In this document: one piece after another, positions 1-9,798 of the stretch | Position numbering within the stretch: the first letter of the stretch is position 1 | Layout: each line of letters opens with the position of its first letter | Position numbers and translations under genes: made by a program | Assembly (NCBI RefSeq): GCF_007990245.1 | Contig: NZ_BJWG01000002.1 | Span: 1 to 64,000, forward strand | DNA length: 64,000 nucleotides | Direction: 5' to 3' | DNA from: Cellulomonas composti | GTDB taxonomy: Bacteria; Actinomycetota; Actinomycetes; Actinomycetales; Cellulomonadaceae | The notes under the pieces: generated by a model | Databases searched by the model: none | Told to the model about the DNA's origin: nothing | The model's input: the letters and a program-made list of their open reading frames with translations, nothing else

Positions 1-185
1 TGGGCGGGTGGAGATTCCGTCGCCACACGACGGCAAGTCCACCCACCCCCCATCACCGGCCCACCCAGCCCCGCAGCCACCAACACCGACGCCGACGCGA
101 CTTCCCCCAGGACGCTCCACCTCGGGCAGCGAGTGGACCGCGCCACCCCGACCACCACCCGCAGCCACCCGAGCATCAGTGCACA

Positions 186-233
186 GATCGATGCAGGACT
201 CGGCGGGTGCGGCCGCTGGGTCCTGCATCGATC
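186..233. terminator. Hairpin downstream of the amidohydrolase gene
   Basis: GATCGATGCAGGAC (186-199) and its exact reverse complement (220-233) form a perfect 14-bp stem around a 20-base loop. The amidohydrolase gene ends 43 bases away on the minus strand, so this is a likely terminator. There is no U-rich tract, which is common in high-GC actinobacteria. Part of the arm (CTGCATCGA) recurs at 235-243. I see no convincing gene in positions 1-275. Confidence 0.55.
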
Positions 234-275
234 CCTGCATCGACGGAAAGGGGGGGCGACCGGCGCCCACGGGGG

Positions 276-1742
276 TCAGGGGGAGGTGGGGTGGCCGGCG
301 AGGTAGGTGGTGTGGATGCGGATGTCGGAGAGGGCGCCGGGGGTGCGGGCCAGGGTGAGGGGGTCGTCGTCGAGGAGGACCAGGTCCGCGGGGGCGCCGG
401 GCGCCAGCGCGAGGGGGTGGCCGTCCACCGACGACGCGAGCGCGGTGCGGATGTCGAGGGACTGCTCGGGGTGCCAGGGCTCGTCGCCGGGGGCGGCGCG
501 GTGGACGGCCGCGTCGATCGCGAGCCAGGGATCCAGGGGCGCGACGGGGGCGTCGGAGCCCAGGGCGAGGGACGCGCCCGAGCGCACGAGCGCGCCGTAC
601 GGGAAGGCACGCCCGGTGCGGCCGGCCCAGTGCCGGTCGGCGACGTGCCGGTCGTCGACGAGGTGCTGCGGCTGGACGCTCGCGACGACGCCGAGGGAGG
701 CGAACCGCGCGAGGTCGCGGTCCCCGACGAGCTGGGCGTGCTCCATCGAGCCACGGGTGCCGGTGGCCTCGAACGCGTCGAGCACGAGCCGCACGGCGGC
801 GTCGCCGATCGCGTGGACGGCGGCCCGGAGCCCGTGGCGGTGCACGTGCGCGAGCAGCGGCTCGAGCTCGGTCGACGGGACGGAGAGAACGCCGTGGTCG
901 GACGTGCCGGGGTACGGGTCGTCGCACCACGCGGTGCGGGTGTTCAGCGAGCCGTCGACGATCACCTTGAGCGGCCCCTGCTCGACCAGGCCGCCGGGCA
1001 CGGCCGCGTCGCCCGTGTGCAGCTCCTCGCGCAGGACGCGGTCGAGGTACGGCTGCCAGACGCCGGCGCGCACGCGCACGGGCGGGGCGCCCGCGGCCGC
1101 CCGGCGCCGCCACACCGCGAGGTTGTCGGCGATCTCGAAGTCGACGACGCCGACGACGCCACGCGCCGCCGCGGCGCGCAGCGCGTCCGTCACGAGTGCG
1201 TCCGCAGCCTCGTCGGGCAGCCGGTCCACCCCGCCCTGCAGCGGGAGCCAGTCGCCCTCGCGCAGCAACCCGTCGACGCGCCGCGCGCCCAGATGACGCA
1301 GCCCGGCGCTGGACGCCCACGCGCAGTGCAGGTCGCCCGAGACGAGGACGACCGGGACGTCGCCGGCGACGGCGTCGAGCGCCGCGACGGTCGGTTCGTC
1401 GGGCCACAACCCGTCCCGAAAGCCCTGCCCGACGAGGACCGCGCCGCCCGCCGGGGCACCGGCCGCGAGGCGCTGCGCGACGAGCCGGACCGCCTGCGCC
1501 GCGGACCGCGCACCGGACACGTCGAGCCGCTGCCGAGCCAACGCCCACTGCGTGAGGTGCACGTGCTGGTCCCACAGCCCGGACATGACGAACCGCCCGT
1601 CGTAGTCGAGCACCTCGACGTCGGCCGGCGCCGGCAGGTCCGGGCCGATCGCCGCGATGCGCCCGTCCCGCACCAGCAGGTCGACCGGCTCGTCGGACCC
1701 GAGGCGCCGGACCGCGCGCAGCAGGACCGGTGCGGGTGTCAT
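276..1742 (-). CDS. YtcJ-type metal-dependent amidohydrolase
   Basis: This 488-residue protein belongs to the amidohydrolase_3 (YtcJ/NfdA) group, zinc-dependent hydrolases of N-acyl or formamide-type substrates. The DQHVH metal motif is at residues 58-62 after a short beta-sandwich segment. The barrel later shows VDGSLNTRTAW, HAIGDAAVR, GSMEHAQLV and, near the end, ALGSDAPVAPLDPW, which carries the family's metal-binding aspartate. The ATG at 1742 was chosen because the frame upstream enters purC and the domain begins directly after it. The gene starts 11 bases past the purC stop, so it is probably cotranscribed with purC, although no purine-pathway role is evident. The substrate cannot be read from sequence. 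Confidence 0.88.
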   Translation of the reverse strand: MTPAPVLLRAVRRLGSDEPVDLLVRDGRIAAIGPDLPAPADVEVLDYDGRFVMSGLWDQHVHLTQWALARQRLDVSGARSAAQAVRLVAQRLAAGAPAGGAVLVGQGFRDGLWPDEPTVAALDAVAGDVPVVLVSGDLHCAWASSAGLRHLGARRVDGLLREGDWLPLQGGVDRLPDEAADALVTDALRAAAARGVVGVVDFEIADNLAVWRRRAAAGAPPVRVRAGVWQPYLDRVLREELHTGDAAVPGGLVEQGPLKVIVDGSLNTRTAWCDDPYPGTSDHGVLSVPSTELEPLLAHVHRHGLRAAVHAIGDAAVRLVLDAFEATGTRGSMEHAQLVGDRDLARFASLGVVASVQPQHLVDDRHVADRHWAGRTGRAFPYGALVRSGASLALGSDAPVAPLDPWLAIDAAVHRAAPGDEPWHPEQSLDIRTALASSVDGHPLALAPGAPADLVLLDDDPLTLARTPGALSDIRIHTTYLAGHPTSP

Positions 1743-1753
1743 CGTCGTCGGGC

Positions 1754-2671
1754 TCAGAGCGCCAGCGGCGCGCCGGTGAGCCGCTCGAACGCGTCGAGGT
1801 AGCGAGCGCGGGTGCGCTCGACGACGTCCGCGGGCAGTGCCGGCGGCGGGGTGTCGGACGCGCGGTCCCAGCCCGAGTCCGGCGAGGTCAGCCAGTCGCG
1901 GACGAACTGCTTGTCGAAGCTCGGCTGCGCGTGCCCGGGCTCCCACTGCGCCGCGGGCCAGAACCGCGACGAGTCGGGGGTGAGGACCTCGTCACCGAGG
2001 GTGACCGCGCCCGTCGTCGGGTCCGTGCCGAACTCGAGCTTCGTGTCGGCCAGGATCACGCCGCGCTCGCGCGCGATCCCCTCGGCCCGGGCGTAGACCG
2101 CCAGCGTGAGGTCCCGCAGCGTGGCCGCCGCGCCGTCACCGATCGTCGCGGCGACCCTCGAGAAGGGCACGTTCTCGTCGTGCTCGCCGAGCTCCGCCTT
2201 CGTCGCGGGCGTGAAGATCGGCTCGGGCAGCCGCGACCCGTCGACGAGCCCGGTCGGCAGCGGGATGCCGGTGACCTCGCCCGACGCGCGGTACTCGGCC
2301 AGGCCCGAGCCGGTGAGGTAGCCGCGCGCGACGCACTCGACGGGGAACATCTCGAGCCGCCGGCAGACCATCGCGCGGCCCGCGACGGCCGCCGGCACGT
2401 CGGTCGACACCACGTGCGACGGGACCAGGTCGGCGAGCTGCGCGAACCACCACAGCGACAGCTGCGTGAGCACGACGCCCTTGTCCGGGATCCCGGGCGT
2501 GAGCACGTGGTCGTACGCCGAGACGCGGTCGCTCGCGACCACGAGGACCACGTCACCGTGCGCGGCGCTGATCGCGGTCCCCGCGGGCGTCTCGTCGGGA
2601 ACGTACAGGTCACGAACCTTGCCGGAGTACGTGTGCGTCCAGCCGGGCAGCGCAGCAGCGTCGAGAGTCAC
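1754..2671 (-). CDS. purC: Phosphoribosylaminoimidazole-succinocarboxamide synthase (SAICAR synthetase)
   Basis: PurC ligates aspartate to CAIR using ATP, a cytoplasmic step of de novo purine synthesis. Diagnostic segments are YSGKVRDLYV near the N-terminus, VVASDRVSAYDHVL, the catalytic-site DTKLEFG and LTPDSSRFW. The 305-residue length fits bacterial PurC. The GTG at 2671 was chosen because it precedes the conserved start of the domain and lies 6 bases after CACACT, a possible -10 box of a leaderless transcript; an in-frame ATG at 2746 would add about 25 atypical residues. purD lies about 1 kb upstream on the same strand, and the amidohydrolase follows after 11 bases. Confidence 0.95.
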   Translation of the reverse strand: MTLDAAALPGWTHTYSGKVRDLYVPDETPAGTAISAAHGDVVLVVASDRVSAYDHVLTPGIPDKGVVLTQLSLWWFAQLADLVPSHVVSTDVPAAVAGRAMVCRRLEMFPVECVARGYLTGSGLAEYRASGEVTGIPLPTGLVDGSRLPEPIFTPATKAELGEHDENVPFSRVAATIGDGAAATLRDLTLAVYARAEGIARERGVILADTKLEFGTDPTTGAVTLGDEVLTPDSSRFWPAAQWEPGHAQPSFDKQFVRDWLTSPDSGWDRASDTPPPALPADVVERTRARYLDAFERLTGAPLAL

Positions 2672-2759
2672 CGGGACAGTGTGGCCCGCGCCGACGCCCG
2701 GGTCACGCAGCATCTCAGCGCGGTCCGTCCGCTGCCCGGCCGTCACTCGTCGTCAGGCC

Positions 2760-3557
2760 TCACTCCTCGTCGAGGCACACGACCTTGCCGGCGTCGCCCT
2801 CGACCCACGCGGTCGCGGTGTCGGGGCAGTCCGTCTCCGACGAGACGACCGCGGACGCCCGGTAGGCGTGGTCCGACGAGCACGACACGAGCACGGCGTC
2901 GGCGCCGTCGACCTTCCAGCACGATCCGACGCTCGCCGTCAGGCTCTTGGTCTCGACGACCTTGCCGATGGTCGCCGCGCCGAGCACGAGGCACGCCACC
3001 AGGCCGAGGACCGCGAGCGCCTTGACGCCGCCACCGATCGCCGCGCCGCCGAGCCTGCGCGACGCGTTGTAGGACTTGATCCCGCGGAAGATCGACAGCG
3101 CACCGAAGGCCAGCGCGCCGTACATGATCACGCCGTGGCTGCTCCCCACCGACGCGAGCGTGACGACCGATGCCACGACGACGGCACCGACGCCGAAGAG
3201 GAACGCGCGCGCCGCGTTCTTGCGCAGCGCCGCGATCTCGTCGTTCGCCGGGTCGGCGGACCCGAAGCCGGCGCTCATGGGCGGCGGACCGTAACCCGGG
3301 GTCGCCGCCCCATAGACCGGGATCGCCGCCCCGTAGCTCGGCGTCGGCGTCCCGTAGCCCGCGAGGAACGGGTCCGCCGCGACGGGCTGCGCCGAGGAGG
3401 GCGCGGGCGTGGCGCCGACGGTCGTCGGCGTCTCGTCCGGCAGCCAGAGCTGCCAACCCTCGGGCGGCGCCGGCCAGCTCGGGTCGGGCACCCAACCGGG
3501 GGCGGGCTCCCAGCCCTCCGGGGCAGCGGGCCAGTTCGGGGGCGGGTTGAAGCGCAT
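2760..3557 (-). CDS. Proline/tryptophan-rich membrane protein
   Basis: This 265-residue protein has no assigned function. The N-terminus is rich in Trp-Pro and Gly-Trp pairs (FNPPPNWPAAPEGW and similar), as in actinobacterial DUF2510-like proteins. A Gly/Pro/Tyr-rich linker with GYG repeats follows. Then come about three hydrophobic segments separated by a short basic loop (KSYNASRR), and a C-terminal domain with four cysteines (GSCWKV, VSCSSD, TDCPD, VVCLDE) that is probably extracytoplasmic and disulfide-bonded. The ATG at 3557 has GAGGAG just upstream. It sits between purD and purC on the same strand. The C-terminal domain recalls septum-formation-like actinobacterial domains, but I cannot assign it. 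Confidence 0.75.
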   Translation of the reverse strand: MRFNPPPNWPAAPEGWEPAPGWVPDPSWPAPPEGWQLWLPDETPTTVGATPAPSSAQPVAADPFLAGYGTPTPSYGAAIPVYGAATPGYGPPPMSAGFGSADPANDEIAALRKNAARAFLFGVGAVVVASVVTLASVGSSHGVIMYGALAFGALSIFRGIKSYNASRRLGGAAIGGGVKALAVLGLVACLVLGAATIGKVVETKSLTASVGSCWKVDGADAVLVSCSSDHAYRASAVVSSETDCPDTATAWVEGDAGKVVCLDEE

Positions 3558-3666
3558 GGGACTCCTCGTCGGCGGGTGATCACCCGACGCATCGGCCGAC
3601 GGGCGCTCGATCTTGACAGGACCCTCGCGCGCGGACCGTACGACGCCCGTTCGGCGTAGTGGCAGG

Positions 3667-4926
3667 TCAGTCGCGCGTGACGGCGAGCGCGATGTCGCCG
3701 CGGTGGTGGCTCGCCCGCAGCTCGACGTGCGCGACGCCGGCGTAGGCCGCCTCACGCGCCTGCGACAGCGTCGCGCCGGTCCCGACGACGGACAGCACCC
3801 GCCCGCCGGCACTGACGAGCCGGCCGGCGTCGTCGGTCGCGGTGCCGGCGTGCAGGACGTGGACGTCCGGCACGTCCTCGGCGGCGTCGAGCCCGCCGAT
3901 CTCGTCGCCCGTGCGCGGTGCGGCCGGGTAGCCGTCGGACGCGACGACGACCGTCACGGCCGCGTCCTGCCGCCACTGCAGCGGCGGCAGGTCGCCGAGC
4001 CGGCCCTCGGCCGCCGCGAGCAGCACACCCGCGAGCGGCGTGGCCAGGCGCGCGAGCACGACCTGCGTCTCGGGGTCACCGAAGCGCGCGTTGAACTCCA
4101 CGACGCGCAGCCCCTTGCTGGTCAGCGCGAGGCCGCAGTAGAGCACCCCGGCGAACGGTGTGCCCCGACGCGCCATCTCCGCGACGGTCGGCCGTGCGAC
4201 ACGCTCGAGCACCTCGTCGACGAGCCCCGCCGGCGCCCACGGCAGCGGCGAGTACGCGCCCATGCCGCCGGTGTTCGGTCCCTCGTCGTCGTCGAGCGCG
4301 CGCTTGAAGTCCTGTGCGGGAACCAGCGGGACCACATCCGTGCCGTCGCACAGCACGAACAGCGAGATCTCGGGACCGTCGAGGTACTCCTCGACGACGA
4401 CCTGCCCGCCCTTGACCAGGCACGCGGTGGCGTGGTCGATCGCCTCGGTGCGGTCGTCGGTCACCACGACGCCCTTGCCCGCCGCGAGCCCGTCGTCCTT
4501 GACGACGTGCGGAGCGCCCAGCTCGTCGATCGCGGCGACCGCCTGCGCGACCGTGCTCGCGACGCGCGGCTCGGCGGTGGGCACGCCCGCGGCGGCCATG
4601 ACCTCCTTGGCGAACGCCTTCGACCCCTCGAGCCGCGCGGCCTGCGCCGAGGGCCCGAACACCGGCACTCCCGCCGCGCGCACCGCGTCCGCGACACCCG
4701 CGACGAGCGGCGCCTCGGGTCCGACGACGACGAGGTCGACCGCGAGCGTCGTCGCCAGCCGCGCCACCGCCTCGCCGTCGAGCTGGTCGACCGCGTGCAG
4801 CGTCGCGAGCGCGCCGATGCCGGGGTTGCCGGGGGCCGCGTGCAGCTCGGTCACGACCGGGTCGAGAGACAGCGCCCGGACGAGCGCGTGCTCACGCGCA
4901 CCGGTGCCGACGACGAGGATCTTCAC
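3667..4926 (-). CDS. purD: Phosphoribosylamine-glycine ligase (GAR synthetase)
   Basis: PurD makes glycinamide ribonucleotide from phosphoribosylamine, glycine and ATP. The 419-residue protein begins with the nucleotide-fold signature ILVVGTGAREHAL. It then shows VVVGPEAPLVAGVAD, KDDGLAAGKGVVV (ATP-grasp loop), EEYLDGPEISLFV, GGMGAYSPLPWAP and VEFNARFGDPETQ, where the family binds metal. The GTG at 4926 is preceded by TACGCT with a 7-base spacer, so the message is probably leaderless. The divergent SWIM gene starts 88 bases away and has its own -10-like box. Confidence 0.96.
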   Translation of the reverse strand: MKILVVGTGAREHALVRALSLDPVVTELHAAPGNPGIGALATLHAVDQLDGEAVARLATTLAVDLVVVGPEAPLVAGVADAVRAAGVPVFGPSAQAARLEGSKAFAKEVMAAAGVPTAEPRVASTVAQAVAAIDELGAPHVVKDDGLAAGKGVVVTDDRTEAIDHATACLVKGGQVVVEEYLDGPEISLFVLCDGTDVVPLVPAQDFKRALDDDEGPNTGGMGAYSPLPWAPAGLVDEVLERVARPTVAEMARRGTPFAGVLYCGLALTSKGLRVVEFNARFGDPETQVVLARLATPLAGVLLAAAEGRLGDLPPLQWRQDAAVTVVVASDGYPAAPRTGDEIGGLDAAEDVPDVHVLHAGTATDDAGRLVSAGGRVLSVVGTGATLSQAREAAYAGVAHVELRASHHRGDIALAVTRD

Positions 4927-5014
4927 GGCCGCGAGCGTACCCGCGCGGGCGTCCCGCACAGCACCGCCATGGGCGGTTCGCGTGGGTGTCTGCGGCCGCC
5001 CCTACACTCCGCGG

Positions 5015-6349
5015 ATGACGAATCGCCTGTTCGCGCAGGCCTCGCGGCTCGACGAGGTGCCTGGTGACAGCACCGGTGACCGGCTCGCGCTCGGGCTCGC
5101 GCCGGCGCTGACACCGAGCGGCCTCGTCGACGACCCGAGCTTCTTCCACGGCTTCGCGGCGCACCCGCAGGTGCTCGCGCGCGGGTTGCTGACCCTCGCC
5201 GACGTCACAGCGACGCGGTACTTCCAGTTCACGCCGTCGACGATGCGGGACCCGGTCCTCACGGCGCACGGGGACCGGCTGCGCGCCGAGTGCTTCTCGT
5301 CGTGCAACAGCGTGTACGCGCGTCTCGACCTCCTGGCGGACGCGTTCGACTCCGGCGAGATGTCGCACGGGACGACGAACGTGGACATCGGGCTCGCGAC
5401 CCGTGCGGCGCTGTCCCGCATCGGGCGGGACCGGCTGCTGCACCTCGACGTCGGCACCGACGGGCTCACCGTGTCGCAGGTCGAGGGCGCGGTGGTCGAG
5501 CGACCGGTCGAGATGCCCCCGCGGTGGGTGCGCGCGCTCGGCAACGCCGCGGAGCTGCACCACGGCCTGCCGCTCGCGTTCGAGATGGGTGCAGCGGGTG
5601 CCAAGGCGTTCGTCGCGGGTCTGCCCGCCGCGACGAGCAGCCCGCGCAACGGCTGGTTGGTCCCGTCCGGCACCGGGGTGCGGGTCGCCACGAGGCCGAC
5701 GAGCGGGGGCGTGCTCGTCGCCGGTCTGCACCGGCTGAGCGCCGCGAAGCGCCTGCTCCCGCACCTGACGGGCATCGCGGTGTACGGCCGCGCCGAGCCC
5801 GGCCCCGTGGTCGTCGAGCTCACGGTGCCCGGCGGACGCCTCGTGCTGGGGCTCACGGACGAGGCGTGGCGCGGCCACTCGGGCGAGGGTGCGCTGCTCG
5901 GCCGGCTGGCGTCGGCGACCGTCGCCGAGGACGCCGACCTGGTCAGCGCCCTGCTCGCGTTCGAGCCGGTGATCGACGTGCCTCGGCTGACCCGCGAGGC
6001 CGCACTCGACGAGCCGCGCGTGCGGGATGCGCTCGCGGTGCTCGCCGCCGACGGCCGCGTGGGTTGGGACCTGCGCGACGCGGCGTGGTTCCACCGCGAG
6101 CTCCCGCACGACCCGGAGCGCGTCGAGAAGGACAACCCCCGCCTGGTCACCGCCCGGCGGCTCGTCGCGGACGGGGCGCTGTCCCGCGCGCCCGAGGGCT
6201 GGCACGTGCGCAGCCGCTCGGGCGGGCCCGACCACCTGGTGAGCGGCGACCGCTGCACGTGCACGTGGTTCCTGCGCCACGGCACCGGCCGCGGCCCGTG
6301 CGCGCACATGCTCGCCGTCCGGCTCGTCACCCACGAGGAGATCGCATGA
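5015..6349 (+). CDS. SWIM zinc-finger protein
   Basis: This 444-residue cytoplasmic protein has a C-terminal SWIM finger, CTCTWFLRHGTGRGPCAHM (CxC...CxH), predicted to bind zinc and mediate DNA or protein contacts. The N-terminal two-thirds matches the YehQ/actinobacterial SWIM type, usually found next to MoxR-ATPase and VWA genes. The ATG at 5015 follows TACACT by 6 bases, suggesting a leaderless transcript. Its stop overlaps the next start by 4 bases (ATGA), so it is translationally coupled to the giant protein downstream. No MoxR or VWA partner is present locally. The molecular role of the family is not established. Confidence 0.8.
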   Translation: MTNRLFAQASRLDEVPGDSTGDRLALGLAPALTPSGLVDDPSFFHGFAAHPQVLARGLLTLADVTATRYFQFTPSTMRDPVLTAHGDRLRAECFSSCNSVYARLDLLADAFDSGEMSHGTTNVDIGLATRAALSRIGRDRLLHLDVGTDGLTVSQVEGAVVERPVEMPPRWVRALGNAAELHHGLPLAFEMGAAGAKAFVAGLPAATSSPRNGWLVPSGTGVRVATRPTSGGVLVAGLHRLSAAKRLLPHLTGIAVYGRAEPGPVVVELTVPGGRLVLGLTDEAWRGHSGEGALLGRLASATVAEDADLVSALLAFEPVIDVPRLTREAALDEPRVRDALAVLAADGRVGWDLRDAAWFHRELPHDPERVEKDNPRLVTARRLVADGALSRAPEGWHVRSRSGGPDHLVSGDRCTCTWFLRHGTGRGPCAHMLAVRLVTHEEIA

Positions 6350-9300
6350 CCGTGTCCACGAAGCTCGCTGCGGCGATCGACGTCTTCACCGCGCTGGGCT
6401 GGCGGGACGCGACGCTCGCCGACGCCGAGACCCGCCCGCTGGGCACGCCCGAGCAGCAGCGGGTCGCGCGCGACGGGCTGGCGTCCGGCGACTGGGGCGA
6501 GTACGGGCCCGGCCCCGACGGGGCGTACGGCTGGGTCCCGTGGGTCGACGTCGACCGGCACGTGCTCGCGGTCTTCGCGATCCGCGTCGGGGTCGACGCG
6601 CGGCGGGCGGAGTCGGTCCTGCCGGGCAGCCAGGACCTCGACGACGAGACCGCCACCCGGATCCTCGCGGCGCGCGGCCCCGCGTTCGCGCAGCAGTTCG
6701 TCGCCGCCGCGTGCCGGGCCGGCCGCCGGCCCTGGGAGCACGACTCGACCGTCAACTCCGGTCCCGCCGTCCGACTCGTCGACGTGCACGACCTGCCGGT
6801 GCCCGCCGAGCTCGAGTACCTCAAGGACTGGTCCGCGTACGCGCTCGCGGTCCTGACCGGCGAGTCGCACGTCTTCCCCAGCGCGCGTGGTCTGTGCGCG
6901 CCCGAGGTGGTGCTCCGCCGGCTGCCCGAGCACGTGCGGGCGGGCGTCGGCTCCGGTGTCCCCGCGACGGGGCCGTTCGGGTCGGTCGTCGCCGTGGCCG
7001 TCGACCGGGGGCTCGTGGCGCGCGAGGAAGCCCTGGACCTCGTGCTCGTCGCGCTCGACGCCGCGCCGCGCCCGGGGGACCGCAAGATCTGGACCGAGGT
7101 GCTCACCGGCCCGCTCGCCGTGACCGACGACGAGCTCGCGGCACGGGGCGACGCGCTCGTCACGGTCCTCGCGCACGGCGACGCCCCCGTGGTCGAGGCC
7201 CTCGCCCCGCGCCTGATCGCGACCGTGCCCGACGACGTGCTGGGCGACGTTCTCGCGGTCACGCTGCCCGTCCGTACCCGGAAGGCGCAGCGCAGCGTGC
7301 TGGACGCGGCGGCCCGTCACGCGCGGCCTTCATCGGACGTCACCGAGGCGGTCGCGCCGCTCGTCGTCCCGCTCGTGTCGAACCCCGACCGTGCCCTCGC
7401 GCGCGCCGCGCAGGGGCTGGTCGAGGCGTGGGGCCTGACGGACGGGCCGGGCTCGGGCGGGCATGGCGCGGGTGCGTTCGACGCGGGTGCGTCCGGCACG
7501 GTCGCGTCCGGCACGAACGGGTCCGACGAGCCTGCGGTGGTCGGTCTGTGGCGCGCCACGCCGCCCGTGTGGGACGTGCCCCGGTTCGTCCTGGAGGAGC
7601 CCACCGCCCGTGCGCTCACGGAGGCGGCCGCGACGCTCGTCGGGCGTCCCGACGACGCCTTCGACGTCGAGACCGAACGGTTCCTGGCCCTGGCGAACGC
7701 CGTCGCCCGCACGGACCGGGAGTCGGCACGCACCGCCCTCGCGGGTGTGCGGCCGACCTGGGTGGGCGGCCTGCGCACCGTCGCGGAGTGGGTGTCGGGC
7801 AAGCCGAACCCCCTGCTCGACCGACTGCGACCCACCGGTCGCGGAGGTGCGCAGCACCTCGTGTGGGCGCCCCTGGACGCGCGCGAGGGGGCGGTGTTCC
7901 AGCGGCTCGGCGAGGTGCCCGCGCTGCTCTCGACGCCGACCTGGGTGGACCTGCGGATCGACCCCGCGGACCTCGTCGGGCGCCTGCGCGAGTACGCGGA
8001 GCAGGACGCGCGGGTGATCGAGGCCGACCTGTACCTCGCCCTGACCCGCTGCGACCCCGCGCTCGCCACGCCCGAGGTGCTCGCGGCGCTCGCGGCGCTC
8101 GACGTGCCCGTGGTGCTGCAGTCAGGGGCGCCGGCGTCGTTCACCGCCGGCCCCGTCGCCGCGCAGTACCTGACCGACCCGATCGTCGAGCCGCCGCTGC
8201 AGGTCAGCGACGGCTGGCGGTACTGGGAGCCCGCGCCGCTCGTGCTGCCCGGCTCGCTCGCCGCGTTCCCGCCACGGCTCGGCGGCGACGACGGCACGGA
8301 CTCGCCCGACCTCGCAACGTTCCCGACGTGGGGTGACAGCACGATGGCGGCCGAGGGCGCCTCCGAGTCTGCCGGGGCAGGGCTCGTGCTGCGGCAGCTC
8401 GCCCGGCGCGCGGCGCCACTGACCCCCGGGCTCGCGGTCAACCTGCTCGGTGCGCAGCGTCGGTTCCACGCCGTCGCGGCACCCGACGGCACCACGGCCG
8501 TGCTCGAGGCGTGGGAGCGCGGGCTGCTGCGGCCCGGGGTCGCGGAGGTCCGGCTGCTGGACTGGACACAGCATCCGACAAACCTCGCGGCGCTGGCCCG
8601 CGCGTGCGGGGAGCTCGCCGCCGAAGGGCTGCTGTCCGTGGTCTGGCCGCTCCTCGACGACCTCGTGCGAGCGTCGCTCGAGGGGTCGCGGCTCGCTGCC
8701 GGGACGGCCGAGTGCGTCGAGACGATGGTCACGCTCGTGCCCGAGGTCCTCGCGGCCGTCACCGCCGGGTCAGCACCGTCGGGGACGACCGACGTGCCGG
8801 GAGCCCGCGCGCTGGCCGCCCGACCGGGGTCGTCGCGCGCCGTCACCGCTGCGCGCGCGCTCGTCGGTCTCCTCCCCGAGGCGACCGCACCGGGCACCGG
8901 GCCGGTCGCACCGGCGGGACCCGTTCGCGCTGTGACGCCGTTCGACGACATCTGGCCCGCCGATGCCGGCACCCTGCCCGCGGTCGACGACGGCGCGACG
9001 ATCACGGCCCAGTGGCTCGACGCCGCCACACGCAGCAAGCTGCTCGCGGTCGACATCACGCTCCCGCCGGGGTCCGCAGGGCCGCGTCCGGCGGCGGTGC
9101 GCTCGTCACCGGCAGCCGACGGTCCCTACCGGGTGGTCAAGTCCTCGTTCTACGACCTCGAGGCCGAGGGCCAGTGCGCCGCGGCCTCCCCTGCCGCCGT
9201 GGCCGCCGGCACCACCGCACCGAACGTGTGGCTCCACTGGGACGCCGACGAGGGCCGGCTCGTCGTCGCGCCGCAGCGCAACTGGCGTGGCGGGACCGAC

Positions 9301-9798
9301 GGGCCGCTCGAGCGCGGCACGATCCCGCCGCTGACGACCCCGCCGCTGACGACCTCGATGGTCGCCGTCGTGCTGGCGAGCCTGTGTCACGACGACGCGC
9401 CCACCTACTACGTCAGGTCGATCGTCGACGAGGGGCTGATCGGCTCCGCCTCGGTGACCGCCGCCATGCGCGCGCTGCTCCCCCACCCGGACGTGAGCCC
9501 CGCGCGGATGGTCAAGACTCTCGAGCTCGCGCCGACGACGCTTCCCGTGCTGTGGCCCGTCCTCGTCGAGTCCGTGCGGCACGCCGCCGGCGTCGAGGGT
9601 GCCCCGCCACGCTGGCTCAACCGTGTGCTGGACGTCGCGCTCGTGCTCGCCCCGACCCTGCGCGAGGCCGCCGCCCGCGGCCTGATCCCCGCCGGGTCGG
9701 CCGCCTGGCCCGGGCTCGCTGCCCTGACCACCCGGCGAGGCTCGGCGACCGTCCCGACGAAGGCGCGCGCACTGGCCGAGGCCGTCCTGAGCGGCTGA
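6346..9798 (+). CDS. Very large DUF6493-like protein coupled to a SWIM protein
   Basis: The 1150-residue protein has no signal peptide or membrane segment and is largely alpha-helical by composition. The N-terminus (FTALGWRDATLAD) is followed by a WVPWVDVDRHVL segment. A low-complexity Gly/Ala/Ser stretch of about 25 residues lies near residue 370, between two repeat-like helical parts. Size, composition and the SWIM neighbour suggest DUF6493, which in actinobacteria often accompanies SWIM, MoxR and VWA genes. The family name is recalled from context, not from a profile match. The ATG at 6346 overlaps the SWIM stop. No enzymatic motif was recognised. Confidence 0.62.
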   Translation: MTVSTKLAAAIDVFTALGWRDATLADAETRPLGTPEQQRVARDGLASGDWGEYGPGPDGAYGWVPWVDVDRHVLAVFAIRVGVDARRAESVLPGSQDLDDETATRILAARGPAFAQQFVAAACRAGRRPWEHDSTVNSGPAVRLVDVHDLPVPAELEYLKDWSAYALAVLTGESHVFPSARGLCAPEVVLRRLPEHVRAGVGSGVPATGPFGSVVAVAVDRGLVAREEALDLVLVALDAAPRPGDRKIWTEVLTGPLAVTDDELAARGDALVTVLAHGDAPVVEALAPRLIATVPDDVLGDVLAVTLPVRTRKAQRSVLDAAARHARPSSDVTEAVAPLVVPLVSNPDRALARAAQGLVEAWGLTDGPGSGGHGAGAFDAGASGTVASGTNGSDEPAVVGLWRATPPVWDVPRFVLEEPTARALTEAAATLVGRPDDAFDVETERFLALANAVARTDRESARTALAGVRPTWVGGLRTVAEWVSGKPNPLLDRLRPTGRGGAQHLVWAPLDAREGAVFQRLGEVPALLSTPTWVDLRIDPADLVGRLREYAEQDARVIEADLYLALTRCDPALATPEVLAALAALDVPVVLQSGAPASFTAGPVAAQYLTDPIVEPPLQVSDGWRYWEPAPLVLPGSLAAFPPRLGGDDGTDSPDLATFPTWGDSTMAAEGASESAGAGLVLRQLARRAAPLTPGLAVNLLGAQRRFHAVAAPDGTTAVLEAWERGLLRPGVAEVRLLDWTQHPTNLAALARACGELAAEGLLSVVWPLLDDLVRASLEGSRLAAGTAECVETMVTLVPEVLAAVTAGSAPSGTTDVPGARALAARPGSSRAVTAARALVGLLPEATAPGTGPVAPAGPVRAVTPFDDIWPADAGTLPAVDDGATITAQWLDAATRSKLLAVDITLPPGSAGPRPAAVRSSPAADGPYRVVKSSFYDLEAEGQCAAASPAAVAAGTTAPNVWLHWDADEGRLVVAPQRNWRGGTDGPLERGTIPPLTTPPLTTSMVAVVLASLCHDDAPTYYVRSIVDEGLIGSASVTAAMRALLPHPDVSPARMVKTLELAPTTLPVLWPVLVESVRHAAGVEGAPPRWLNRVLDVALVLAPTLREAAARGLIPAGSAAWPGLAALTTRRGSATVPTKARALAEAVLSG

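Noticed and set aside
8-358. Open frame of 116 codons at the left edge, plus strand
   Set aside because: Pro/Arg/Gly-rich low-complexity translation with no domain, and it overlaps the amidohydrolase gene and its terminator hairpin; typical of high-GC random frames.
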